Shown here: piece by piece, positions 17,588-26,526 of the stretch
How the letters are laid out: every line of letters begins with the position of its first letter
Numbering within the stretch: position 1 is the first letter of the stretch
Assembly: GCF_019931755.1 (NCBI RefSeq)
Contig: NZ_CP082918.1
Location: forward strand, 4,247,195 to 4,311,194
DNA: 64,000 nucleotides
Direction: 5' to 3'
Source: Sutcliffiella horikoshii
Lineage (GTDB): Bacteria > Bacillota > Bacilli > Bacillales > Bacillaceae_I
Notes under the pieces: generated by a model
Databases searched by the model: none
Told to the model about the DNA's origin: nothing
What the model saw: only the letters and a program-made list of their open reading frames with translations
Position numbers and translations under genes: made by a program

Positions 17588-17942
17588 TCTAAATCCCTCC
17601 ATGCTTTTATGTAGTTGCACTGAATGAATTCTATATTCTTTACTAAATTCCTTTCGGGTTTCGAAAGATGAAACTTAAAGACTAGAGAATTGAGAATAAT
17701 TATTCATATTTTCTGACTAATTAAAGAATACACCACCTACTGTACTATTTAGATATGCGAAATTTGTCCACATTCCTTAAGGTAAAGTCTATTAAAAATA
17801 CACAACATTATGGAACTTGGTGATATATGATTCAAATGTACCTAACACTCTGCTTACCGTGATATAATAATTCTAACTATTCAAAAAACTACAAAGATAC
17901 TTTTGGTTAGTTGCAAACGTTCTCATTATAGGGGGTTATGGT
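17588..17942. other. Divergent gap between M14 peptidase and penicillin acylase genes
   Basis: 355 bp with the promoters of both genes. I see two small palindromes near the peptidase side: CTTTCG-N5-CGAAAG at 17652-17668 and GAATAATTATTC at 17694-17705. A TATAAT lies near 17860. No gene or RNA is evident. Confidence 0.5.
17912..17925. promoter_or_regulatory. Possible CcpA (cre) site
   Basis: TGCAAACGTTCTCA matches the cre consensus TGWAANCGNTNWCA at all but one defined position. It lies just upstream of the ribosome site of the penicillin acylase gene, where CcpA binding would block transcription. Prediction only. Confidence 0.4.
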
Positions 17943-20342
17943 GTGGAAGTTGTAATAAAGAAAAAGTTCCGGATATGGCCTAAAAAAAGAAGATGGCAAG
18001 TCACCATTTCGGTAGCATTGGCTATTTTATTACTTGCTATCGTTACAGTTGGTTACTTGTATTGGTTTCTAAATAAGAGCGTACCGCAAACAGAAGGAAC
18101 GATTGAAGTAAGTGGACTAATAAATATTGTAAGCGTTTACCGAGATGAAGCAGGTATCCCTCATATTGAGGCCGAAAATCAGCATGATCTTTTCTTCGCA
18201 CAAGGCTATGTAACTGCACAAGATCGTATCTTTCAAATGGATTTAAGTAGAAGACAAGCATCCGGTATGCTAAGTGAGGTTGTAGGAAAGCAAGCGCTTG
18301 ACCGCGATAAATTTTTTAGAACGCTAGGATTAAGAAGAGCTGCAGAAAAGTCGCTCGATTATTATTCTGAAGAAGCAAGAAAAGCATTAACTTCCTATGC
18401 CGAAGGAGTAAATCAATATATTAAACAGGCGAAAGTAGCTAATACCCTACCTATTGAATTTACAATCATGGGATATGAACCAGAAGAATGGACTGACTTG
18501 GATTCTATTACGATTGGAAAATATATGGCCTTTGACCTTGGAGGGCATTGGGAAGGGCAAGCGTTTCGTCACCACCTAATACAAAACTTTCCGGAAGACA
18601 AGGCGCTAGAACTTTTTCCAAGCTATCCCGAAGATGGTCCTTCCATTATCCAAGCTGTAAAAGATTCTACTATTGATATTGGAAAAAGCTTTGCCGGAGC
18701 CGTTATCCCCCACGAATTTAACGGAAGTAATAATTGGGTAGTAAGCGGCGAAAAATCTGAATCAGGCTTTCCATTACTAGCCGATGACCCTCATCTTGGG
18801 TTAGCAACTCCTGCAATATGGTATGAAACACACCTTCAATCCCCTGAGATTAACGTTAGTGGTGTTATTTTTGCAGGGATTCCTGGTATTATTCTTGGCC
18901 GAAATGAAACAATTTCTTGGGGTGTGACGAACGTTGGACCTGACGTACAGGATCTCTACATAGAAAAGCGCAACCCAGATAACAAGCATGAGTTCCTGTA
19001 TAACGACAAATGGGAGCAGGCTGAAATAATAGATGAGAAGATATTCATTAAAGACGAGCAACCACTAGATTATGAGGTAGTAGTGACAAGACACGGCCCC
19101 ATCATGTCTGAGTTCGCACATTATGAAGATACGAATACTGCACTTGCCATGAAATGGACGGCACTAGAACCTTCTACAGAGCTCGAAGCTGTCCTGAAGT
19201 TTAGCAAAGCAACAAACTGGGAGGAGTTTAAAGAAGCCTTAACATACTTTCATACACCAGCGCAGAATTTCGTCTTTGCTTCTACAGATGGAACGATTGC
19301 GTACCGGGCGAATGGACTTATCCCTATTCGAAAGAAAGGAGATAGCTTACTTCCGGTACCAGGTTGGACGGATGAATATGAATGGCAAGGATATATACCG
19401 TGGGATGAGCTTCCAACCGTTGTAAATCCAACGGAAGGCTATATCGCAACCGCAAACTACAAAGTGGCAGAAGAGGAGTATCCATACCATCTCTCGAATA
19501 TCTGGGCTCAACCCTATCGTCAGCAACGAATTCAAGACGTTTTAGAATCTAAGGAGAAATTAAATGTGGATGACATGATGCAACTCCAATTCGATCATTA
19601 CAATCTCCAAGCAGAAGAGTTTGTCCCGATCCTATTAAAAAATACAGATGTATCTAACCTTAGAGAGATTGATAGAGAGGCCATAGAGACATTTGAAAAC
19701 TGGAACTTTACAGACAGTACCGATTTAGCTGCGCCCTTACTCTTCCACTTTTGGATGGAGGAGATTGCTAACTTGTTGTTTAATGATGAGATTAGTGAAG
19801 ACGTACTAAAACTCTTTTCAGGAAAAGGCAACGTGGTAGATCAACTGCTACGGGAAGCTCATCAGGGAGATGAAGGTATCTGGATTAGTGAAAAAGGTGG
19901 TTTACAGAACGTTCTGCAGGAATCTCTTACAAATGCGGTCAACCGAGCGAGTAATTTCCAAGGCGAAAATCCAGCAGATTGGAAGTGGGGAGAAGTGCAT
20001 GCAGCCGAGTTCTCTCATCCATTGTCAGCTGTTAATCCTTTACACCTTCTTTTCAATAGAAAAGGGGCTATTCCAATGAGAGGAAGCAGGGTGACCGTTG
20101 GTGCTGCTGGCTGGAACAGTGAAACAGGAAAAGTAAACCACGGTGCATCCTGGAGAACGATTGTGGACATGAAAAACCCATTAGAGAGCTTTAATATCGT
20201 CGGTCCAGGTCAGTCTGGACATGTGATGAGCCCTTGGTACCATGATCAGATGGATGATTGGACAGAAGGAAAATATCATCAGACATTCATGAGTAATGAG
20301 TATCGCGAGGAAGCTAAAACGCTAGTTTTACAACCAAAATAA
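17943..20342 (+). CDS. Membrane-anchored penicillin acylase family N-terminal nucleophile hydrolase
   Basis: 799 residues. A basic N-terminus and one hydrophobic helix (about 21-45) anchor it outside the membrane. The alpha-chain region has DEAGIPHIEAENQHDLFFAQGYVTAQDR. Ser262 in NGSNNWVV is the expected N-terminal nucleophile of the beta chain, freed by self-cleavage after Gly261. LADDPHLGLATPAIWYE, GIPGIILGRNETISWGVTNVG and the C-terminal GPGQSGHVMSPWYHDQMDDW also fit. Natural substrates may be acyl-homoserine lactones, beta-lactams or other acylated amines. The GTG start is seven bases after AGGGGG. Confidence 0.93.
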   Translation: MEVVIKKKFRIWPKKRRWQVTISVALAILLLAIVTVGYLYWFLNKSVPQTEGTIEVSGLINIVSVYRDEAGIPHIEAENQHDLFFAQGYVTAQDRIFQMDLSRRQASGMLSEVVGKQALDRDKFFRTLGLRRAAEKSLDYYSEEARKALTSYAEGVNQYIKQAKVANTLPIEFTIMGYEPEEWTDLDSITIGKYMAFDLGGHWEGQAFRHHLIQNFPEDKALELFPSYPEDGPSIIQAVKDSTIDIGKSFAGAVIPHEFNGSNNWVVSGEKSESGFPLLADDPHLGLATPAIWYETHLQSPEINVSGVIFAGIPGIILGRNETISWGVTNVGPDVQDLYIEKRNPDNKHEFLYNDKWEQAEIIDEKIFIKDEQPLDYEVVVTRHGPIMSEFAHYEDTNTALAMKWTALEPSTELEAVLKFSKATNWEEFKEALTYFHTPAQNFVFASTDGTIAYRANGLIPIRKKGDSLLPVPGWTDEYEWQGYIPWDELPTVVNPTEGYIATANYKVAEEEYPYHLSNIWAQPYRQQRIQDVLESKEKLNVDDMMQLQFDHYNLQAEEFVPILLKNTDVSNLREIDREAIETFENWNFTDSTDLAAPLLFHFWMEEIANLLFNDEISEDVLKLFSGKGNVVDQLLREAHQGDEGIWISEKGGLQNVLQESLTNAVNRASNFQGENPADWKWGEVHAAEFSHPLSAVNPLHLLFNRKGAIPMRGSRVTVGAAGWNSETGKVNHGASWRTIVDMKNPLESFNIVGPGQSGHVMSPWYHDQMDDWTEGKYHQTFMSNEYREEAKTLVLQPK

Positions 20343-20357
20343 ATAGTAATGGATATA

Positions 20358-20399
20358 GAAAGCGAGTAAACTCAAATCATTTAGATTACTCGCTTTTTT
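20358..20399 (+). terminator. Terminator of the penicillin acylase gene
   Basis: AAAGCGAGTAA / TTACTCGCTTT with a six-T tail, 16 bases after the stop codon. Confidence 0.85.
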
Positions 20400-20459
20400 A
20401 CTTTCTGTTTTAAAGCATATGAGCAAACCCCCTTCCTTTCCTTTCATTGCTACTGTCCT

Positions 20460-20906
20460 TCATCCATATTTCTTCTGGTGGTCTTTTTTCCGCATAAGAT
20501 AATTCTTATCCTCCCTGGCAAGCTTCCATTTTTCCATAAAGATGGTCGCTGACTCAGCCTTTACCGGGTCATTCTGCCTATCATTTACCTTGTCATCTTC
20601 GTCATATTTCTTCCCGCCTTTATAATTTGTGTAGCGGCGGGCCCGTGTATAGCCCATCTGCAAAAACTTTCTTGCCATATCCATTCCGACAAAATCCTCT
20701 TTTTCCTTATAATCAAGAAACATCTGATAGATTTTATCGGATGACTCCGCTGCAATTTCCGGGTTCTTAAAGCGCCAATGCTGCAGGATTTCACTTTTAT
20801 AAGGTTCCACCAGTAATACACCCTGTTCTCCCCTGCCAACCCTATACATTTCAGGATTCTTACGAAAATCAATCTTCTCAAAGTCTAAGTTATAGTTGAA
20901 AGCCAT
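20460..20906 (-). CDS. DUF4385 family protein
   Basis: 148 residues, soluble and highly charged. FNYNLDFEKIDFRKNPEMYRVGRGEQGVLLVEPYKSEIL and DDFVGMDMARKFLQMGYTRARRY-like segments match DUF4385, a conserved family without known function. The start at ATG 20906 follows AAGGG by eight bases; GTG 20915 is too close to that site. It is convergent with the penicillin acylase gene. Confidence 0.85.
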   Translation of the reverse strand: MAFNYNLDFEKIDFRKNPEMYRVGRGEQGVLLVEPYKSEILQHWRFKNPEIAAESSDKIYQMFLDYKEKEDFVGMDMARKFLQMGYTRARRYTNYKGGKKYDEDDKVNDRQNDPVKAESATIFMEKWKLAREDKNYLMRKKDHQKKYG

Positions 20907-21075
20907 GGTTATCACCCTTTTTATTTGAGGAATACCCTTGGGAGAATATTCGTATGCACAGAAGACATTTGGCAGATATTTGCCCGTTTATTTACAAGAG
21001 TAACCCATGCCCTGTCAGATTCTATCAAAGTGCATATCATATCTATGAATCTATGAAAATAAAGGAGGTTAAAAA

Positions 21076-21429
21076 ATGGAAGATAATATCCTAAAGTCTA
21101 TCAGACATGGCTTGGGGAATATCTGCAATATCCCTCACATTGGCACACATTTAATTACCGTCGTTGATGCAGAAGGCAGAAGTAGAACATCCCTAGCAAG
21201 TGAAGAGATTTTAAGACCCGGAGAGATTGGTGTCGTGTTTTGCTTGCCTATATTGGGGGCTCCAACGAGAAGATTACCAGACGTCAACTTAAGAGGAGAC
21301 CAATATGTTAGAATTTTTTGCGGTCTAACCACACTTGATGTATTTTGCGAAAGAAGAGTAAGTGGCCCGCCAGCACAAACAATATCGATGAGAACAGGGG
21401 AATTTGTCGTCGTTACATGTGATCGATGA
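21076..21429 (+). CDS. Hypothetical protein
   Basis: 117 residues with an excellent ribosome site (AAAGGAGG, seven bases before ATG 21076) and its own strong terminator, so I regard it as real. It has no signal peptide and four Cys. Regular short hydrophobic stretches (ITVVDAEG, IGVVFCLPILG, YVRIFCGLTT, EFVVVTC) suggest an all-beta domain. I recognise no family. It is isolated on the plus strand between minus-strand genes. Confidence 0.65.
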   Translation: MEDNILKSIRHGLGNICNIPHIGTHLITVVDAEGRSRTSLASEEILRPGEIGVVFCLPILGAPTRRLPDVNLRGDQYVRIFCGLTTLDVFCERRVSGPPAQTISMRTGEFVVVTCDR

Positions 21430-21454
21430 TACTTTCTAAGTTCCAATCACAAAC

Positions 21455-21497
21455 AGGGACGGTTTGCTGCTTTGATAGCAAAAGCCGTCCCTTTTTT
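21455..21497 (+). terminator. Terminator of the hypothetical gene at 21076
   Basis: GGGACGG...CCGTCCC with inner TTTGCT/AGCAAA pairing and a six-T tail. Confidence 0.85.
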
Positions 21498-21507
21498 AAC
21501 TTTTTTC

Positions 21508-21572
21508 TTTTTCAACTCTGCTTCACACTTATAATGGTTATGGTCACCAAGATGACGGCCATACCTGCTGAG
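21508..21572 (-). pseudogene. Remnant of the 3' end of an EamA transporter gene
   Basis: On the minus strand this reads GMAVILVTITIISVKQS then a stop, closely matching the C-terminus of the EamA protein at 26844 (GMAIILVTVTILGVKQSRK). The nucleotide similarity with about 26855-26920 is obvious over some 65 bp. Upstream sequence runs straight into the oxidase gene, so only a scrap is left. Confidence 0.65.
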
Positions 21573-22682
21573 TTAAATATAATTTCTATCTATATCCCTC
21601 ACAACTAAATCACGATTTAATTCAGATACAGCACGCATTCCCGCTGTGGCCACCGTTGCATCAAGGTCATATATGAAGTTATCCAGTACTGTCTTTACTC
21701 CTTCTTCGCCATCAATGGCAAGGCCATACACATACGGCCTTCCCAAAAGGACCGCATCTGCCCCGAGTGCCATGGCTTTCACCACATCGGCGCCTTTGCG
21801 GATACCACTATCAAAAAGGACGGGAATGCGCCCCCGCACTTCATCGACAATCGCCGGTAAGGCTGCGATGGACGAGATGCATCCATCAAGCTGCCTTCCT
21901 CCGTGGTTGGACACAATCAGTCCGTCCACTTTATACTCCATAGCCTTTTTGGCATCTGCTGGATGCAGGATTCCTTTTAGAAGAATCGGAAGGGTGGTTG
22001 CTTTACGCAAGGTTGCGACGTCCTCCCATGTGAAACCAGGTGCAAATAGGTGTTTCACTTGTTCACCGATAGCGCTATGGAAATCTTGGCTTGGCGGACA
22101 AGCCAATTTGTTTTGGAAAACTGGGTCTGAAAAATAATTACCAGAAGCCGCTCCTAGTCTGAATGGGGCATATTGATTGGTCAGATCTGCTGCTCTATAA
22201 CCAAGGGCCGGCATATCCACTGTAAGAACGATTGCTTCATATCCTGCCTGCTCCGCTCTTTTAACAAAGCTCAACGTGATTTGCCAGTCACTGCTGCAAT
22301 ATAGCTGAAACCATCTATCCCCTGCCTCCGCAGCAATCTCCTCCATCGAAAAAGACGAAACGGTGCTGGCAATAATGGGGATCCCTACCTGCTTGGCTGC
22401 GCGGGAAACAGCAAGTTCCGCTTCTGGATGAACAATGCCCAGATTGCCGATTGGAGCTAAAAAATAAGGTGTTTTGTAGGTTTTACCAAATAGGGAGATG
22501 GATAGGTCCCGCTTGGAGACATCCTGAAGAAATCTTGGCCTGATTTTCCACTTCCGCAGGTCTGCCACATTATCCTGCATGGTTTCCTCATCCCCTGATC
22601 CACTTCTTACATAGGTGAAAGGATGAGGAGCTAAGATACTCTCGGCCTTTTTTTCCAGGTCTTCAAAATGATAAACATTCAT
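21573..22682 (-). CDS. FMN-dependent alpha-hydroxy acid oxidase/dehydrogenase
   Basis: 369 residues of the lactate oxidase/glycolate oxidase barrel. Signatures: YFLAPIGNLGIVHPEAELAVSRAA, FQLYCSSDW, VLTVDMPALGYRAADLTN, LLKGILHPADA and the catalytic-His loop LIVSNHGGRQLDG, then FDSGIRKGADVVKALALGA-like FMN phosphate-binding sequence. It oxidises a 2-hydroxy acid to the 2-oxo acid. As last gene of an S-box (SAM)-controlled methionine-uptake operon, 2-hydroxy-4-methylthiobutyrate is a reasonable candidate substrate (inference). ATG 22682 follows AGGTG; it lies ten bases after the permease stop. Confidence 0.88.
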   Translation of the reverse strand: MNVYHFEDLEKKAESILAPHPFTYVRSGSGDEETMQDNVADLRKWKIRPRFLQDVSKRDLSISLFGKTYKTPYFLAPIGNLGIVHPEAELAVSRAAKQVGIPIIASTVSSFSMEEIAAEAGDRWFQLYCSSDWQITLSFVKRAEQAGYEAIVLTVDMPALGYRAADLTNQYAPFRLGAASGNYFSDPVFQNKLACPPSQDFHSAIGEQVKHLFAPGFTWEDVATLRKATTLPILLKGILHPADAKKAMEYKVDGLIVSNHGGRQLDGCISSIAALPAIVDEVRGRIPVLFDSGIRKGADVVKAMALGADAVLLGRPYVYGLAIDGEEGVKTVLDNFIYDLDATVATAGMRAVSELNRDLVVRDIDRNYI

Positions 22683-22691
22683 CACACACAC

Positions 22692-23357
22692 CTAATCTTT
22701 CTTAAGCTTTGATGCTAACGTATTTCCGAGTGACTGTAGCCCTTGAACGAGGATGATCAGTAATATGACCGTCACATACATAACATCCACTTCATAGCGG
22801 AGGTGCCCGTATCTATAAGCTAAATCGCCCAATCCGCCAGCACCGACAAGGCCAGCCATCGCAGTGGCCCCAATTAATCCAATCGTTGCGATCGTCAAGC
22901 CTAAGACGATGGAGGATCTTGCTTCCCTGATCATGACACTCCAAATGATGTCCTTTGTCTTGATACCCATCGCTTCATATGCCTCTATGACACCTTTATC
23001 CACATCTAATATGGAGGATTCCATCAGCCTTGCAATGTAAGGTGCGGTATATACAACAAGCGGTACAATCACACCCTGCACACCGATCGATGTACCAACA
23101 AGGAACTTTGTGAACGGCAGAATGAAGAACAACAGGATGATAAATGGAATAGAGCGGATGATATTGATGATGGTGTTCAAGACACCATGTAGATATTTGT
23201 TTTCAAGGCTTTTCCCTGGCCTTGTCAAAACAAGGAAAACTCCAAGGGGCAATCCGATCACAATGGAAATCGATAAAGAAATGGATACCATTTGAAAGGT
23301 TTGGATAATTGCCTCCCAAATATCACTTCCCCATGTATCAAAGAATTCGATAATCAT
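22692..23357 (-). CDS. metP: Methionine ABC transporter permease
   Basis: 221 residues with five or six helices and the permease EAA loop (EAYEAMGIKTKDIIWSVMIREARSSIVLG). It is the membrane partner of the adjacent MetN and MetQ in uptake of methionine and related compounds. The start overlaps the metN stop by four bases (ATGA) with GGAGG upstream, which indicates translational coupling. Confidence 0.93.
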   Translation of the reverse strand: MIIEFFDTWGSDIWEAIIQTFQMVSISLSISIVIGLPLGVFLVLTRPGKSLENKYLHGVLNTIINIIRSIPFIILLFFILPFTKFLVGTSIGVQGVIVPLVVYTAPYIARLMESSILDVDKGVIEAYEAMGIKTKDIIWSVMIREARSSIVLGLTIATIGLIGATAMAGLVGAGGLGDLAYRYGHLRYEVDVMYVTVILLIILVQGLQSLGNTLASKLKKD

Positions 23358-24367
23358 CCTGCCACCTCCTCAATGATGATCCCTTGGTCTTTCAAATATT
23401 GAATGGATTTCTCTGTCTCTTCCACCGGTCCCCTTAAGTGCACGAGCAGGCTTCCAAAAGGTGTTCCTTTAAGCTCGGTGATATTCCCGGAAAGGATATT
23501 TGGATACACATCAAATTTTTTGCTGATGGTCGCGAGTGCGGGATCATTGGAAGAGGATCCTATATATTTGAAAGACACAATTTTCCCTGTGCCTTGAAGA
23601 GATTGGAAAACCTCTTCTGTCAGCTGATGGTTAAACAGACTATTGACAAATTTCTTGGTTGTTTTTTCTTTTGGATGGGTAAAAATATCCACGGTTTTTC
23701 CCTGCTCAATAATCTTCCCATTTTCCATGACCGCCACCCTGTCGCAGATTCGTTGGATAACGTGCATCTCATGCGTGATGAGCAGGATCGTGATTCCTAG
23801 CTCCTCGTTGATCTTTAATAATAGCTCTAAAATGGACTCTGTTGTGTCCGGATCAAGGGCGCTTGTCGCCTCATCACTTAGTAAAATTTCTGGTTCATGT
23901 GATAATGCACGTGCAATCGCAACCCTTTGCTTTTGCCCTCCCGAAAGTTGACCGGGAAAGGCGTCCGTCTTATCCTTCAGCCCAACAATAGACAAATACT
24001 TCGTTACCCTTTCATCAATTTGGGACTTGGGCAAGCCAGTTAAACGAAGGGGGATGGCGATGTTATCGTAAACAGTCGCTGTTTTTAATAGGTTAAAGCC
24101 TTGAAAGATCATGCCAATTTTTCTTCGGGCAAGTAGCAGCTTCTGCGAAGATAAGGAGGTAAGATCAGTTCCGTCTATCAAGACCTTCCCATTAGAAGGC
24201 CTCTCAAGGAGATTCACACACCGGATCAAGGTGCTTTTCCCAGCACCGCTATACCCGATCACGCCATAAATCTCTCCTTTTTGTACCTCCAAGGAAACAT
24301 CTCGCAATGCTTCTACCTTCCCTTTTTTTGTTTTAAAGGTCTTTTCTAAGTGGACTAGATTAATCAT
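23354..24367 (-). CDS. metN: Methionine ABC transporter ATP-binding protein
   Basis: 337 residues. Walker A (GYSGAGKST), the Q-loop, signature LSGGQKQRVAIARAL, Walker B (ILLSDEATSALD) and the switch His (LLITHEM) are all present. The C-terminal 80 residues form the NIL domain (GTPFGSLLVHLRG), which senses methionine and trans-inhibits the transporter in MetN proteins. AGGAGG precedes ATG 24367. Confidence 0.96.
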   Translation of the reverse strand: MINLVHLEKTFKTKKGKVEALRDVSLEVQKGEIYGVIGYSGAGKSTLIRCVNLLERPSNGKVLIDGTDLTSLSSQKLLLARRKIGMIFQGFNLLKTATVYDNIAIPLRLTGLPKSQIDERVTKYLSIVGLKDKTDAFPGQLSGGQKQRVAIARALSHEPEILLSDEATSALDPDTTESILELLLKINEELGITILLITHEMHVIQRICDRVAVMENGKIIEQGKTVDIFTHPKEKTTKKFVNSLFNHQLTEEVFQSLQGTGKIVSFKYIGSSSNDPALATISKKFDVYPNILSGNITELKGTPFGSLLVHLRGPVEETEKSIQYLKDQGIIIEEVAG

Positions 24368-24422
24368 TATGTTCCTCCTACTCTAAGAAGTAAGAGCCGC
24401 TATAGTAAGCAGCTCCTTTTTT

Positions 24423-25235
24423 TTACCAAGATGCCAAAACAGAGCCTTCGAACGTTTCTTCAATAAATTGCTTTACTTCGTCTGAATGGTAAGCCTTGAT
24501 CAGTTTGTCTAAAACCGGATCATCTTTGTTTTCGGTACGAACAGCGAGCAAGTTCACCCAAGGAGAATCACCTGGCTCCATGAAGATCGAATCCTCGGTT
24601 GGAACAAGTCCATGTTCCACTGCAAAGTTTGTGTTGATGGCGGCAGCTGCCAACTCATCTAGCTGACGGGGGATTTGAGCTGCCTCAAGCTCCACGAATT
24701 CAAGATTTAATTCGTTCTCCTCCACATCCTTTACTGTAGCTCCAACCCCAGCGCCATCTTTAAGCTTGATTAATCCCGCTTGTTCAAAAAGGATAAGTGC
24801 ACGCGCTCCATTTGTCGGATCATTTGGAAGCCCTACTTTATCTCCATCCTTTAATTCGCTTACGTCGGTAATGGAATCGGAGTACATTCCCATTGGAAAG
24901 TTGACGGTATTGGCAATTTCCACAAGATCTAAGCCCCGGTCCTCTTTAAATTGATCTAGGTATGGTTTGTGCTGAAAGCTATTTACGTCTAATTCTCTTT
25001 CTGCAAGAGCCACATTAGGCATCACATATTCATTGAACACGACAATTTCAATCTCTAGCCCATCTTCTTCTGCTACTTCCTTCACCTTCTCTAAAACCTG
25101 TTCATGCGGGCCAGCGGTCACTCCTATTTTCAACTTATCCTCACTTAACGCCTGTCCCTCCCCTTGCTCTCCTCCACAAGCGGTGACTACCAATGATAAA
25201 AGAATGCTCATGCATAATACTGCGAATTTTTTCAT
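24423..25235 (-). CDS. metQ: Methionine-binding lipoprotein
   Basis: 270 residues. The signal peptide ends in the lipobox VVTAC, so the Cys is lipidated and the protein tethered outside. The NLPA/MetQ fold is evident: KIGVTAGPHEQVLEKVKEVA, VFNEYVMPNVALAERELDVNSFQHKPYL and NDPTNGARALILFEQAGLI. It binds methionine, possibly also D-Met or the sulfoxide. Its start overlaps the dehydrogenase stop by four bases. Confidence 0.95.
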   Translation of the reverse strand: MKKFAVLCMSILLSLVVTACGGEQGEGQALSEDKLKIGVTAGPHEQVLEKVKEVAEEDGLEIEIVVFNEYVMPNVALAERELDVNSFQHKPYLDQFKEDRGLDLVEIANTVNFPMGMYSDSITDVSELKDGDKVGLPNDPTNGARALILFEQAGLIKLKDGAGVGATVKDVEENELNLEFVELEAAQIPRQLDELAAAAINTNFAVEHGLVPTEDSIFMEPGDSPWVNLLAVRTENKDDPVLDKLIKAYHSDEVKQFIEETFEGSVLASW

Positions 25236-26347
25236 GCTTCTCTCTCTCCTTTTTGTAATGTTTCTAGTTTTGCAATGGCAGCAACAATATCCTGCTGCGT
25301 AAATTTGTTTTTCATAAAATGGATGGATTCGTGAGGCAAAAGCGCCTTTTCAGCGATTAGATGTATATCATCTCGCCCCTGAATATGTAGGTCCCCACAA
25401 GAGGATGGCAATCCTATTTGCCTATAGAAAGGGAGCAGCGAGCTGATTTCTTCCTCGTTCCCCTCCAGTGCAAGTTGTACGAGTATCCCATATGCCACCT
25501 TTTCTCCATGAAGCAGCTCCGTTGTGCCAGGTAGATGTGTTAGTGCATTATGGATCGAATGTGCTCCCGCCACTCTTCCATACTCATCTCCAAAGCCACC
25601 TACCATTCCCCCCAGCAAAATATTCGCCTCGATAATGGTGAGGACAGAAGGGGAAAGATTACCTGCCTCGCAATCTATCAGCGCTTGATGGCTCTCCTCT
25701 AATAATCGATTTCTACTTAATTTTGCTGCATGCAGTGCTACCTCCACAGGCAACGGGATGTAATCCAATCCATGCACAATGGCATTCGCCTCATACCATT
25801 TGGCAAGCGTATCCCCAATTCCAGCTTTCAAATATCTTGACGGTGCTCCTAGGATCACCCTCGGTTCTACTAGAACCATATAGGTACTGCGGGGAAAGAC
25901 TGTGTAGGTTTGGAAGCGTCCCTCGTCATCATATATGACGCTTAACGGTGTCCAAGCCGCACAAGTAGAGGCAAGTGTCGGTATGAGGATGACGTCCTTT
26001 TTAGCCTCATGGCCTGCAGCCTTTGCAAGATCCAGGACCTTCCCTCCGCCTATTCCAATGACAGCATCGACGTGTAAGGATTCTGCCAGCTCTTTACATC
26101 TTTTTATTTCAGATTCTGAACAGATACCGGAGTAAGCAACATACGTCGCATTAGCCTCCTCACGCTCCGGCCAATACGGTTTAATAGCCTGGAATGACTT
26201 CTCTCCATGAATGATCAGCAAGGAACCTATGTCCCTTTCCTTTAAAAGCACGGACAATTCCTGCAGTATATCCTCCTTGCATTTATAAAAGCTTGGTGCT
26301 CCTTGAATTCGAATTGAAATGTTCCTCCCCCCCCATATTGTAGACAA
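25232..26347 (-). CDS. Iron-containing/GldA-like dehydrogenase in the S-box operon
   Basis: Up to 371 residues of the glycerol dehydrogenase-like family. NAD-binding GIGGGKVLDLAKA and metal ligands Asp (KAGIGDTLAKWYEA) and two His (AGAHSIHNAL, LLHGEKVAYG) are conserved. It is the first gene after the SAM riboswitch, before metQNP and the oxidase. The given start is TTG 26347, but that codon sits at the end of the riboswitch terminator T run without a ribosome site. A very strong GGGGGAGG lies inside the frame and is followed nine bases later by ATT 26314, which may be the real start. Substrate unknown. Confidence 0.85.
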   Translation of the reverse strand: MSTIWGGRNISIRIQGAPSFYKCKEDILQELSVLLKERDIGSLLIIHGEKSFQAIKPYWPEREEANATYVAYSGICSESEIKRCKELAESLHVDAVIGIGGGKVLDLAKAAGHEAKKDVILIPTLASTCAAWTPLSVIYDDEGRFQTYTVFPRSTYMVLVEPRVILGAPSRYLKAGIGDTLAKWYEANAIVHGLDYIPLPVEVALHAAKLSRNRLLEESHQALIDCEAGNLSPSVLTIIEANILLGGMVGGFGDEYGRVAGAHSIHNALTHLPGTTELLHGEKVAYGILVQLALEGNEEEISSLLPFYRQIGLPSSCGDLHIQGRDDIHLIAEKALLPHESIHFMKNKFTQQDIVAAIAKLETLQKGEREA

Positions 26348-26349
26348 AA

Positions 26350-26526
26350 TAAAAAAGCCTCCCTAATAAAAAAGAGAGGCTTACGTATTTAAAAATACTC
26401 TGTCCTCTCTCATCTTCCAAAACACTCCACGTGTCTTGCTGGAATTAGCACCTTTCCTTACGAAAAACATAAGAATGGTTGCCGGGCATCATAGGGCCAG
26501 TCCCTCCACCTCTCTTGATAAGAGAA
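26350..26526 (-). promoter_or_regulatory. SAM (S-box) riboswitch with terminator
   Basis: Read on the minus strand: CTTATCAAGAGAGGTGGAGG, GGACTGGCCC, ATGATGCCCGGCAACC, AAGGTGCTAATTCC and GGAAGATGAGAG, all hallmarks of the S-box aptamer (about 26526 to 26404). A terminator follows (GCCTCTC / GGGAGGC, then a T run, about 26383-26350). High SAM should end transcription before the dehydrogenase-metQNP-oxidase operon; low SAM should let it through. Confidence 0.95.

Noticed and set aside
17694..17705. Fur box upstream of the M14 peptidase
   Set aside because: GAATAATTATTC is palindromic but the flanks do not fit the Fur 7-1-7 consensus well enough.
23485..23500. Noc-binding site in metN
   Set aside because: ATTCCCGGAAAG lacks the full palindrome and lies in a conserved coding region.
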